Assembly: GCF_949987515.2 (NCBI RefSeq)
Contig: NC_082703.1
Span: 7,774,680-7,838,679, forward strand
Length of the DNA: 64,000 nucleotides
From: Delphinus delphis
Lineage: Eukaryota > Chordata > Mammalia > Artiodactyla > Delphinidae
Reading direction: 5' to 3'
The notes beneath the pieces are model-generated. The model ran no database searches. It was not told the DNA's origin and saw only the letters and a list, made by a program, of their open reading frames with translations. This document shows, one piece after another, positions 47,831 to 58,265 of the stretch (position 1 is the stretch's first letter; each line of letters starts with the position of its first letter). The position numbers were made by a program, and so were the translations under genes.

Positions 47831-48253
47831 ACTGAGAAGAATCGTTTCACTAATGCCGCATACAATACTGTCTCCCGCTAAATTTACAATGTATCTTTTC
47901 TCTATGGCCTTTTCCCATTTTTGCCTAGAAAGGCTGTTAGCCATTGTACTTAAATGTGGCTGTGTTATATTTTCCTGCATCAAATACTTATTAACTACCT
48001 GCCATGTCCCCCTCTGTGTCACAGTGCACTACGCACCATTCCTCAACCAAGCGCATCCAAGCAGCTGACGTTCTCAGGGCGTCCGCAAAGTCACATGTTG
48101 GACCACAAACATCTCACAAACGGGCCACCCCTGCCCACACAGAGGTCATGGCCAACCCGGGATTTCCCGCCATGGATGCCTCTTTCCCAAAGCCCATTTC
48201 TTCGGTCTCCTGGCTGGCTCGCAAACTGTTGCTCCCCAACCTCCTAGGGTTTC
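47831..48253. other. No gene seen; unassigned DNA
   Basis: The last 200 bases become CpG-richer towards the LTR. Overlapping frames in all three plus readings indicate low stop density from base composition, not a gene. Confidence 0.45.
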
Positions 48254-48258
48254 CCCAG

Positions 48259-48649
48259 TGAAATCTGAAATTGGTCCCCGTAACCAGAGGGCAGGGAGAG
48301 ACCGAAGAAAGAGGCAGCCACTCACACTGCTGGGCAGCAGGTTTAATAAGCAAGGGAACTTACGTACGAGGCTTGTCTTGGTACCGCCAGACAGCAGACC
48401 TCAGCACCCTCCGGCCAGAATCTTAAGTTTTTATAGAGGCTTTAACAGGGTTCAGTCATGTACACCATCCAGGTGGGCTCTACAGCACGCTGCTCTCTCA
48501 AGGCTGCCTCCTTAAAAATGGCTCCCACTGTGGGAACGGTGGGCAGATGGTACATTTCCAGGATGGGGCGTGGCCGAGCAACCTCCGATTGCCCGGATCC
48601 AGCTCGCAGGTCAACCCGCGGTCACGTCCGGTCAACGACCTCCTCCACA
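48259..48649 (-). mobile_element. Candidate solo LTR of an endogenous retrovirus, CpG-rich
   Basis: The 391-bp interval starts TG and ends CA on both strands, flanked by CCCAG (48254-48258) and GCCAG (48650-48654), a 5-bp duplication with one mismatch. On the minus strand a TATAAAAA box (48428-48435) is followed about 85 bases downstream by ATTAAA (48342-48347), then a pyrimidine-rich U5-like end, the order U3-R-U5. No primer binding site or internal viral gene is next to it, so it would be a solo LTR. Its family is not recognised. Confidence 0.6.
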
Positions 48650-48651
48650 GC

Positions 48652-48857
48652 CAGGGTTTCTCATCACTGGCGCTCCTGATACTGATGTTGATGCTTTGCT
48701 GTGGGGCTTTTCTGTGCATTGCAGGATGTTTAGCAGCATCCCTCGCCTCTCTGCACTAGATGCCGGTAGCCAGCCCTCCCCTCCCAACCAAAAATGTCTC
48801 CAGATATCACCAAGTGTGTTCTGGAGGGCAAGATCACTCCCATTTGAGAACCCACTG
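48652..48857 (-). mobile_element. MER20-type hAT-Charlie element
   Basis: Ends CAGGGTTTCTCATCA and AGAACCCACTG are the hAT inverted repeats. Between them GGATGTTTAGCAGCATCCCT and AAAATGTCTCCAGATATCAC match the recalled MER20 consensus. Non-autonomous, about 206 bp. It abuts the candidate LTR, and its 8-bp duplication is not visible. Confidence 0.78.
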
Positions 48858-48904
48858 TTTTAGGGCTAAACGGTAACATAACAGATTGCTATGGTAGAAA
48901 TATT

Positions 48905-49200
48905 AGGCAGGGAAGATTTAGATTGGGCTGTCTGAGAAAGCCACTCTGAGGAGGAGATCTACAAGCCGACACCTGAAGAATGAGAAGAAGCCAGTCTCCT
49001 AACACAGGTGGGAAAGAGCTTTCTAGGTTGCAGGAATGGCAAGTGCAAAGGCCTTGAGTCTTGACCTTGCTGGACCCCAGAAACTGAAATAAGACCGGAG
49101 GTGCTGAGTTCCTGGCAAAGAGTAAGGTTGGAGATGCTGGCAAAGACAAGATCACACAGGATCTTGCAGACCGCTGGGAGGATCAGTTCTGGAAAAATCC
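48905..49200 (-). mobile_element. L2 3' coding remnant, antisense
   Basis: TGGCAAGTGCAAAGGCCTTG and GATCACACAGGATCTTGCAG are the reverse complement of the L2 segment before its 3' UTR. Two overlapping minus frames here are shadows of this. Confidence 0.72.
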
Positions 49201-49674
49201 TAAACAGCAGCCATTCTGTGCTCATTCTGTGGGCTTAGAAGAAAACGGTCATGCCTAGCTTCGTGTAGCTTTGAAGGAAATGATAATGTTGGAAGTCGTA
49301 GATGAGTTAATCTCTCTAATAACTGAAGAATTTCGATGCTGGAGCCTGAGGGCAGTGACTACTGAGACACACGGACACACACACAGGTAGAATTTACTTT
49401 ATGGGTTGAAGGGTTGGTTTCTGCAGTAACTAGGTTATTAGTTAATTTAGAATTAGATATTGAATGTTCAGAATATTCAGGTGTTGTCGCTAGAAATGAA
49501 AAGTGGGTGAGGGCAGAAAATTTGAGATGCTGTTTCTACAACTCACAAATTGCATTTGCCAATTTCTCTAAGAAAATATTGAGACATGAATATGCCATGT
49601 TCCAGTTTACACAATTAACTTTGTACAACCCCAGATCTCTAAACTGACCTGCTTTTCTGGGGAAAGTACTTGCT
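49201..49674. other. No gene seen; unassigned DNA
   Basis: No family or coding signal recognised. Confidence 0.45.
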
Positions 49675-49790
49675 AGGCAGCTTCAGGTATTTGGACCTCA
49701 GTTTCTTAATCTGTAAAATGCTGGGCTCTTTAAGGCATACTGAATATCTAAGATGCTTTAATTCTCTGATCTTTTATATTCTGCCCCCTC
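49675..49790 (+). mobile_element. MIR SINE fragment
   Basis: GGACCTCAGTTTCTTAATCT and GTAAAATGCTGGGC match the MIR core. Confidence 0.6.
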
Positions 49791-50541
49791 AAAGTAAATA
49801 TAATTTAATTTTTTCGTGAAATCTTCATGACTATGTAGAATAATTGGGCAACCATTCTCTTTGATCTCCCTATGTGGATTACTTGGATTTGACTTTGAGA
49901 TGATCTGCAATCCCTAACTCTCTTTCGTAACTCAATTTTTTTTATCAAAACCTCAGATGAAACTGATAGGTGCCTTTGGTCCGGGCTTCAGCCAAAGATA
50001 TATCCAAGAAGAATTTGCTGAAAAGAAATAAGAAACTTTCTCGTCTGCCAAACTTTCTCATGCCTGCTGCTCTTGAAAGCTATTTCTACAGAGAAAAAAA
50101 TCTATAAACACAGATTAAAAAAAGCAACAGTTGCTTCTATTCAAGTTCTCATCACATGTGACCTGATTTTTCCATCCTCTGCGATGTCTGGACACTGGTT
50201 TCCCAGCGAGGGCCAAAGCAAACTGCTTTCAAGAGTCTCCGTCTCTGTTTGCAAACCAGACCCCGTTTGCCCATTAGGCAGACATCTGGCATGGAGGCCC
50301 AGCACAGCTTCCTTCTAGAGTCTCAGTCTGAGGCAGGGGCCAAGCTGTACTCTGTCAGATCTCATCTGAAGATGCAGAGGTCAGTGTCGGGTAGGATAAA
50401 TGGACTTGTTTCTGACACTAGGACTAAACAGAAAACATTTGGGGACAATGGGTGGCCTGAGGCTGATACTGTTTTCTGGAGAAGGGTAAAGAGGACTGTA
50501 ATCTACCAACTGCCCTTGGAAAAGCTGTGACGGGGAGTGAT
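49791..50541. other. No gene seen; unassigned DNA
   Basis: Frames at 50073-50318 and 50249-50530 have no recognisable domain. Confidence 0.45.
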
Positions 50542-50668
50542 TCTGTGTGTGGTGTGTGTGTGGTGTGTGTTTTCAGTGTGTGTGTGGGGGGTGTGGTGTG
50601 GTGTGTGTTTTCAGTGTGTGTGGGGGGTGTGGGGGGGTGTTTTCAGTGTGTGGGTGGGGTGTGTATGT
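50542..50668. repeat. GT/G-rich minisatellite
   Basis: TTTCAGTGTGTG occurs three times (from 50571, 50609 and 50641) within GTGTG and poly-G runs of 4-7 G, giving a unit of about 32-38 bases. Confidence 0.9.
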
Positions 50669-50952
50669 TAGAGTGAATATGAGTAATTAATATCTGCAAA
50701 GTATCATCAAATCATTCTCCAATAATTCCTCTGCTCTTTCAAATCCTTGTTAACATTTTTTTAAAAGACTTTGCAAGAAATAGCCGTGTATGACCAGTCT
50801 ATTGGCTATCATTTATACCTGCTCTCTGCTGTAGTTGTTTATTGCTGCTACCTCCTGACATTTTGGACAAAAATAATACTTTCAGAGACAAATTAAAATT
50901 TTGTGTAAAGATGCTTCTATACTCTGAAAAAGAAAATTCTGCTGATCTCCTT

Positions 50953-50986
<34 letters not shown>

Positions 50987-51176
50987 GGTACGCGTGCCTC
51001 TCACTGCCGCGGCCCCTCCCGTTGCCGATCACAGGCTCCGGACGCCCATGCCCAGCGGCCATGGCCCACGGGCCCAGCCGCTCCGCGGCACGCGGGATCC
51101 TCCTAGACTGGGGCACGAACCCGCGTCCCCCGCATCGGCAAGCGGACTCCCAACCACTGCGCCACCAGGGAAGCCG
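50953..51176 (-). mobile_element. Young CHR-2-type SINE with long A tail
   Basis: Antisense copy with an uninterrupted T tract of about 30 bases and a CpG-dense body. Perfect 10-bp target duplication TGATCTCCTT at 50943-50952 and 51177-51186. Both Pol III boxes are present. Confidence 0.92.
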
Positions 51177-51284
51177 TGATCTCCTTTTTGTGCGTGAGAA
51201 AATTACGATGTCTGGAGTTGTTTTAACTTAAGGTAATGTCCTTGATCATTTAAACACTCTAATAAAAATACTGCTTTGTATCAG

Positions 51285-51705
51285 TTCATTGTTGCCGCCT
51301 GATAGATCATCCCAAAACACAGTGGATTAAAACAACACGCATTTTTTGGTTCACAATCCTGTGGGTTGGAAATGTAAGCCGTTTCATCTCCTGTTTTCTC
51401 TGGCCTTGGCTGGCCTCCCTCTGCAGTCAAATGCATGTTAGCTAAGCTGTGCTGCTGCTAGGGTTGTCTGGCTTTTGGATGGAGTGATGACCGTGACTGG
51501 GCTATGTTTCTGTCTCCTTCGAGAAGGCTAGCACTGGCATGTTTACATGTGGTTACAAGAGTCCAAGAAAGCAAGCAGGGGCCTTGATTCAAAACTGGTG
51601 TAATAACTGTTAACCCAAAGCAAATCACAGGCAGAGTCTCAATTCACCACGTGGCGAATTAGACTTATGGTTTGACAGTACCACAGCAAAGTTACCTCCC
51701 AAATG
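51285..51705 (-). mobile_element. Old LTR-like interspersed repeat, family uncertain
   Basis: TTGCCGCCTGATAGATCATC, CCCAAAACACAGTGGATTAA and TTCACAATCCTGTGGGTTGG follow a common mammalian repeat resembling an ERVL/MaLR-type LTR read backwards. I cannot name it with confidence. Confidence 0.5.
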
Positions 51706-51764
51706 CTGTGGATTCAAAGAGGGGCATTTTTTCAAGCTACCTCACTGCTCAGTACTACATACGA

Positions 51765-51935
51765 CACACGAGGTAGCTTACATACATTCTCACCAATTAT
51801 TACAAGAACTCAGTAAGTTAAATATCATCTTTGCATTTTAGAGTTGAAAAAAATAAGATTTAGAGAGACTAAGTAGCTTGTCCAAGATCATAAATAATAA
51901 GTGGACCAGCTCAGTCTTGGACCAGGACTTGGGTA
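51765..51935 (-). mobile_element. MIR SINE fragment
   Basis: CTTTGCATTTTAGAGTTGAA and TAGCTTGTCCAAGATCATA with AGTCTTGGACCAGGACTTG follow reversed MIR. Confidence 0.7.
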
Positions 51936-52198
51936 ACCTCAAATCTTTAATTTTTGTATTGCTATGTGACCTGTTTTTCTATTTTCACAGTTAACAAATT
52001 CTGTTAAATTCTGTTATCAAATTTTAGCATCTTTGTTCCTTCATCTCTTTTCAAAAGTTCATTTAACTGTATTACTGCAACTATACAATTTATTCCAGTG
52101 CTCTCTCATGAAAAGAAAATTTGAGAGTTGCTGGATTTGGTAAAGACTGAAATAAACATTTTAGTCTTCTTAAGTAAAACCTAGATAGTCATCTATAC

Positions 52199-52540
52199 CA
52201 GGGGTCCCCAACCAGTGGGCTGCTTAGATGGTTTGCCCACCCCTTTGGTGGTGGTGTGTGCAGGGGGCACGTGTAGTACCTACTTTTGCTCCCGACACCC
52301 TGTTTTTGTTCCCAGCTCTTCAGAAGTGGCAGTTGAGGTTTTTTTGGTCGTTTCTTACCTTGTTGTCCAGAATTTGCCCCAACTGTGCATGCACGCAATT
52401 ATTTTTAGTCCTCCTAGTTTCTTTGCATTTTGTTGCTCGTGGAGACGTTTGTCCAGGTTCAAGCACTGCAGCAAAGGGTCTGAATGGCACTAGGACACCT
52501 GGAGGAGGGGACTTCTAGGACTGAAATTCAGCCAGCCTGG
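52199..52540 (+). mobile_element. Possible hAT-like element, one end only
   Basis: CAGGGGTCCCCAACCAGTGG at the left is a canonical hAT-Charlie-type inverted repeat end. No matching right end is visible and the body (GT-rich at 52240-52262) is not one I know. The right limit is a guess. Confidence 0.5.
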
Positions 52541-53574
52541 CATATTGGGCTCTGCCTATCAGAATCAAAAGCAATCTTTTCCAAACTTTTCAGAGGCAGG
52601 TTTTTATAAGAATATGAGTGTTCCACGTGCCTACCAAAAGGGATGCCTTTTTTAATTCTCGTAGATTGCCGTATGGTTAGCCTTTGTACTGCCCTAAATG
52701 ATCTCTACTCACTGTCTCCAGCAAAATGGAAGTGAGACTGGTACATGTTTTATGTTCTCCTCTTGAACTGTGCATTCACATAATTACCACTTCCTTCTAA
52801 TGGAATAAAAGCACATGGTGACAGCAGCCATGCTTCGTCCTCATAAAACCATCACCTAATGTTCACTAATTGTTAGTGACATCCTCCCCGCTTCTGCCTG
52901 ATGTCTGAGATCAACTTCCCTTTGGAAGGAACAAGTCACGAGAAGGCCTGAAGGGGATGTTTAGGGAAGCATGGGTCAGGCAACTTCTGCTCTAGTCTTC
53001 AGGAAAAACACTCTAGCCTCCATGCCTTTTCTGGCTTTTATCATCAGAGCAGTAAGAACTTAGCATTCCAAATGAAGGTGTGAGCTGGGGGACAAGACCA
53101 TGAAGAGCATAGCAAGGCACAGAGAATCTTCATGCCCAGCAGATGCCCAGATTTGGATCAGGACTAGGGTTCCACAGAGCGCTCGGGACCAGAAAATCAG
53201 CTTTTCATAAGAATATTCATTTGCTGGCTCTGTGCCCTGTGCAGAACCCACTCGGGAGTCTGTGACAGCAGCAGACACCTGTGAGGTTCATGGCATCAGA
53301 TCCTGGTCAGTTCGGGCTCAAAAAATATAAATAAGTACTCAGAGAGGATTACCTGTGTAAACCCTGTTTGGGTAAAGTCTTACTGCTGTGAGTCCTGCTA
53401 ATACTGCACTTTGCCACATCTGTAAACTAAGCGTTTCCATTTTTTAATTTGCTTTAACCATCTTAAGTTACTGTTTTTCTAAAGTGGCTACAATCTATTA
53501 AAATAGCAATACAGAGTTGGTGTTCTAGTTCTGAGTTTTGTGGTAATTTTTTTCCAAATCAAATGCTTACTTTT
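52541..53574. other. No gene seen; unassigned DNA
   Basis: No family or coding signal recognised. Confidence 0.45.
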
Positions 53575-53602
53575 TAATAATAAGGATAATAATAGCTGTT
53601 AC

Positions 53603-53983
53603 TGTATTAGTCTGCTAGGGCTACCATAACAAAATATCACAGATCGTGTGGCTGAAACCAGAGAAATTTATTTTTCCACAGTTCTGGAGGCTAGAAGTCC
53701 AAGATCTAGGTGTCAGTAGGTTTGGTTCTTCCGAGGCCCCTCTCCACAGCTTGCAGATGGTCACCTTCTCACTGTGTCCTCACGCGATCTTTGTGAGCAA
53801 GTGCCCCTGGTGTCTGTCTGTGTCCTAATCTCCAGTCGTATTGTATTAAGGTTCACTCTAAAGACCTCCTTTTAACTTAATCACCACTTTAAACACCTTC
53901 TCTCCAAATACAGTTATATCTGAGATACTGGGGCCTCGGGCTTCAACATATACATTTGAGGGGACACAATTCAGGATATTACA
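53603..53983 (-). mobile_element. ERVL-MaLR-type solo LTR (MLT/MST-like)
   Basis: The 381-bp element starts TGTATTAGTCTGCTAGGGC and ends GGATATTACA, so TG...CA, flanked by a perfect 5-bp duplication GTTAC (53598-53602 and 53984-53988). Internal blocks CACAGTTCTGGAGGCTAGAA, TTCTCACTGTGTCCTCACG and CTCCAAATACAGTTATATC match the common mammalian MaLR LTR read backwards. No internal viral sequence, so a solo LTR. The exact subfamily is not certain. Confidence 0.85.
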
Positions 53984-54042
53984 GTTACCAGTCTTCATTT
54001 CTGCTGGGTATGATTCTAGTTGCTTTACATAAATTAGGTCCA

Positions 54043-54281
54043 CAGTTTCTCCAACTCAGCACTAGTGACATCTTGGTCTAGATAATTCTTTGTGGGTGTT
54101 GGATGGGAGGCTCCCCTGAGCATTGTAGGATGTTTAGTAGCATCCCTGGCTTGTGCCAGTGTCAACCCGTTAGATGCCAGTAGCATCTACCCACCTCATC
54201 CACCGTAGTGACCGTGAAAAACGTGTCCAAACGTCATCAAATCCTCCCTGAGGGACAAAACAGTCCCCACTGAGTACCATG
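54043..54281 (-). mobile_element. MER20-type hAT-Charlie element
   Basis: CAGTTTCTCCAACTCAGCAC, ATAATTCTTTGTGGGTGTTG and GTAGGATGTTTAGTAGCATC match MER20 read backwards. More diverged than the copy at 48652. No convincing 8-bp duplication. Confidence 0.72.
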
Positions 54282-54440
54282 CATTAAACCTATTCTTTAC
54301 ACAGCAGTCCAAGTTAATGTTTAATACCCCCACTTCATAAAGAAAGATGCTGAGATCAAAACAGGAATCACTGGCCAAAGACACACGGAGACTAAGTGGC
54401 AAAGCCAGGATGTGAACGCTAGTTATCTTTTCCATGACAT

Positions 54441-55572
54441 GAATCTACTCACTAATGGCTACCCTTCTCCTCTTTAGCCTTCACCTTTCAACCATTTCTA
54501 ATCCAGTTAACTCAAGCTGTGAAACACTAGGCTCAAAATAACCAGTAATCAACCATGTGGTGAGACCTTTTTATGTCTCTGTGAAAATCCAAAGCATAAA
54601 TTGCTTGTGCCTTCCCCAAACACTGAATTATCAGTGTGGCTAATTGTCAACATGACATGGTACCAGCACTACCCTCTAAAATGGTCATGAATCATTGAGC
54701 CCTGGATTGGAGGATATACTTCAAGAACAACAGATTATAAGCCTTAGCCTAATCCAACCGCCCATCCACCCCTAAAATGTACGACACCTCATTTTTAAAG
54801 AAGAAAATAGGAGCTAGAGAATTTGAGATATTGGCCGTTGACTATGCAAAGATGTAGGTACAGAACTAAAGCTTAAGTTCTGCCTTGAGAGAAATTGTTT
54901 AAAGATGAAAAATGCTTGGGCAAGGCACCCCGGAAAATGTGACAGCTTCAGAGTGACGCTCACCTTTTCTTTAAAGCCCATAGGTTCATCGAATACTCTC
55001 TGACCTTCTAATAACTCCCAGCGAGGAGTGAAAACTAAGTGACTGCCCAGGTGTGTATGCGGAGGGGTTCTGGGAAAGACGCCTCCCGAACTCTCAAGAG
55101 GTAATCTTTGCTTCCCCACCACGAAGCGCAGACTTAACTTTATCTTAGCATACCAATAAATGTTGTACTGGCCATAAAAACAGTCAGCTCTAATATAAAT
55201 CCAACTCCAGTATTTAATTCCTTGACCTTCCGTGCCAGCGATTCCTGCAAGCAAGATACATGCCCTGTGAACTGTCTCCTTTTTATTGGCTCTAAATTTA
55301 CTGTCTGATCACTTTGGAGCTCCTACACTCATCACACCATGAGACAACATAAAAAGCCCTGTTCCAGAGACCTTCATATTTTGGAACATCTTTATCCTAC
55401 TCTGACTCTTCCCTCTGCCCCAACTCTTTCATACGGTAATGAATCTCCTGGGGAAGGCATGATTTTTTTCAATACAGAGTTGAAGCAAATAAGAGAAAAT
55501 CATCATTTCGATTGAGACTGAATCCTCTGGAAATTAGGAAATAATAACTTACCTTAAAATATTTCTAATTCC
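54441..55572. other. No gene supported; holds the longest frame outside known repeats
   Basis: A minus-strand frame at 54814-55254 (146 codons, ATG start) is the longest in the window. It shows no domain, signal peptide or repeat I recognise, and no splice or promoter evidence. A weak MIR-like stretch at 54740-54880 overlaps its end. I treat it as probably chance. Confidence 0.35.
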
Positions 55573-55748
55573 GGGCTTCCTTGGTGGCGCAGTGGTTGAG
55601 AGTCCTCCTGCCGTCATGCCCCGGTCCGGGAAGATCCCACATGCCGCGGAGCGGCTGGGCCCGTGAGCCATGGCCGCTGAGCCTGCGCGTCTGGAGCCTG
55701 TGCTCCGCAACGGGAGAGGCCACAATAGTGAGAGGCCCGCGTACCGCA

Positions 55749-55785
<37 letters not shown>
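55573..55785 (+). mobile_element. Young CHR-2-type SINE with broken B box and 34-base A tail
   Basis: Head GGGCTTCCTTGGTGGCGCAG and the rest of the body match the other young copies, but about 18 bases are missing between CTGCCG and TCATGCC, removing the GGGT of the Pol III B box. An A run of 34 (55752-55785) ends it. No target duplication is visible on either side. Confidence 0.88.
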
Positions 55786-55787
<2 letters not shown>

Positions 55788-56889
55788 CAGCCTGACAGAC
55801 CCCATAAAAAGCAGAGTCCCAGGAGCTTATGGAGACTTCCCTTGCTTTGCACCGTATGACGGAGGCGGGAACGTTCTCTCCTCCTTTACTTTTATAACAG
55901 ACTATTAATGCCAGAGCAGGACTCAGGGCTCTGCAGCCAATAAAAGAAAAGGCCAAATTCCTTAAATCTTATCTGAACTTGCAGATAATCACTTGCCCAG
56001 CTGCCCAAGGCGAGTGAAAATTGAAAGGGTCCTCACCTATGGTAAAGACAAGTTGGTTCCTCCTGAAAAATGCCTAAAATATATATGTGAACTTTCCTCC
56101 TGTGGCTTGCTACCCTGCTTCTCATCTGAATACCCTACTTTCATTCTTTGAGTCCCAGAGCTCTTAAAAGTCAGTGAAAAGGAAAGACAAAGTTGGCCAA
56201 GTCACAAATGAGGAGAAAGTTCTGTTTAGAGAAAGCCTTGGGTAAGATTACACACACCTGCATGAGACCTGAAATTGGAAAGCAGATGAGCGACCACAGG
56301 GAGGAAACACTCCAGTTTGGGAGGAGCGCAGGGAACACAGAAACCCAGGGAAAGTGAGAAATGCAGTTACCCAGTTGCTCTGGGGCTCCCTTTGTGGGTT
56401 CCCTGCACTCCCCTGGAAGCAAAGTGGGTACTGGGACTAAAATAGCAAAGGGGGGGCACTTTTTTCCCTTTCACCTACTAGAGCTCCTATCTACAAAATC
56501 ACAGAACTGGGCAAAACACCTTGCTAGAATTTGTATTAAATTATGATCACAAAACTTAACAGAGCAATGACAGACTTACGGCATTGAGGTGTCCCCATCG
56601 GAACTCAAATTCCCAGATGTTGTCAAAGCTAATTTTGCTTCTCTGTTTTCTGGCTGCTTCTGAAATCCTCCTGAGAGAAGCTGTGACTTTTAGAATGACT
56701 TGGTGGATGGTGAAATGAATGGAATTTATGAATATGCCCTCTCTTCTAGGGATGTTCCCTATGCTGAGGAATTGAACAAACTAAATCTAAAATTGGGGCA
56801 AGGAGCGACTGCGGTCAAGAGTGACTAGTCCAATGGAAAGAGCACCCTGTGACGGCACATCCTGTGTTCTGTTACTGACTGTGGCAGTG
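55786..56889. other. No gene seen; unassigned DNA
   Basis: No family or coding signal recognised. Confidence 0.45.
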
Positions 56890-57290
56890 ACTGCCGTGTG
56901 CTCGCCAAAACTGGTCTCATTTCCCTCCTGGCCACAAGCTAGGCTACATTTGCCAGCCTCCTTTGCTGTTAAAAGCGGCCATACTACTGAGTGCTGGCCC
57001 ATGGAATCATGGAATGTGAGTGGAAGTCATATTTTCCATTTGCATGCTTAGCTCATAAAAGTGAACTTGCTCTTCCCCTATCTGCAGAATGAAGAAGACA
57101 CTGTGAAGATCGTCTAGAGAAGGGTCAGGTGGAAGGATGCTGGGTCCCTGAATGGCCCCGTGGAATGCCTCTCCCGGACTGCAAACATATACGTTGAACT
57201 CTGTGTGAATGTGAAAGTTTTATATATTAAGCTACTTGGATTTAAGGGTCTATTAGCACAGATTGCCTCATATACCATAATGAAACTGAG
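56890..57290 (+). mobile_element. Old interspersed repeat, family uncertain
   Basis: TGCTGGCCCATGGAATCATG, CATAAAAGTGAACTTGCTCT, AGGATGCTGGGTCCCTGAAT and a polyadenylation-rich 3' part resemble a widespread old mammalian LTR-like or MER repeat that I cannot name. Confidence 0.45.
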
Positions 57291-58084
57291 TACTCATAGG
57301 TTGAACTTCATGGCTTCAGTTTCTTCATCTCTAAAAGAGGGCTACTGTCCCCTTTAGCACAGTTTCTGGGGGCTATTAAGTGAAAGAATATAAATATCAT
57401 AGTTTGGAAACATACAAAGTATGACATAAGGCATTATTGTTTTGTAAATTGAGGCAAGATAGTACAGTCTCCTAAACATTTTTACTATCCCATTTGCCAT
57501 CCCAGTGTTCCTCAGCCACAGCCCAGACCTATTCTCTGCAATGGGGGCGGTTGACTTCCAAATGCAACCAGGAGGTAGTCATGGCTTTTTTGATTCTTAT
57601 CCCTGCCTAGTTTTATTTGCTTGTTTGTTTGTTTGGTGACCACAGTGACACTTAGTGGTGAATGCATTCATCGAATTCGTTCCTGAAAACAGGATTTGGT
57701 TTTGTTTGTTTGACTTTGGGTTTTGAGAAGAAGTAAGCAAGCAGGTTACTGCAGACAGGTAATAAGGGCGCTGTTGTGGACCGAGAAACATCTGGACCTG
57801 GCTGCTTGCCAGGACGACCACTTCGTCTTGACCAAGAGCGAGCATCCAAGAGAAACATAAGGCCAACCAGTCACAGTAGTAAGTGAATTAAGGGCAAACT
57901 TCTGTGATTTAATCCAAGGAAAGCAAAAAAAGGATACCTAGTTTCTAAAGTGTTTCCTATGTTGGCAACAAAATTGTCCGATGCTTTCTCCAACATGCAT
58001 GGTGGTTTTGAGCCCCATGAGTCCCTCATTGAAATGCATAGGTTACCTTTAGGAGTAGTCAAACTCTAGCCTATTCTCATACTA
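57291..58084. other. No gene seen; unassigned, with TTTG repeat
   Basis: A (TTTG)n-like run lies at 57616-57636. Two overlapping minus frames at 57597-57866 have no domain. Confidence 0.45.
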
Positions 58085-58265
58085 TTCAGGCTGAAGAATC
58101 TTAGAAGTCATCTAGTTCTTTTTTTTCCCTCCCCTTTTGCACATGTGGCCCAATGAGAAATGCTTTGTGCAATATCACACAGTCAGCACCAGAATCCAGA
58201 TCTCTAGACATCTTGTCCAGGGTGCTTTTCACTTCAGCACACTCTCTGCCATCCAGAGAGCAGTA
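58085..58265 (-). mobile_element. MIR3-type SINE fragment
   Basis: TCTTAGAAGTCATCTAGTTC, then CACATGTGGCCCAATGAGAA, CACACAGTCAGCACCAGAAT and TCCAGGGTGCTTTTCACTTC match reversed MIR3. Confidence 0.65.

Larger units (their letters stand above)
53575..54440 (-). mobile_element. MIR SINE split in three by two later insertions
   Basis: Reversed MIR pieces lie at 53575-53602 (AATAATAAGGATAATAATAG), 53984-54042 (ATTCTAGTTGCTTTACATAA) and about 54282-54440 (AGACACACGGAGACTAAGTG, CAAAGCCAGGATGTGAACGC). An LTR and a MER20-type element separate them. Confidence 0.7.

Noticed and set aside
48050..48650. CpG island promoter of a host gene
   Set aside because: The CpG-rich part fits inside a TG...CA interval with LTR-like signals, and no exon follows on either strand.
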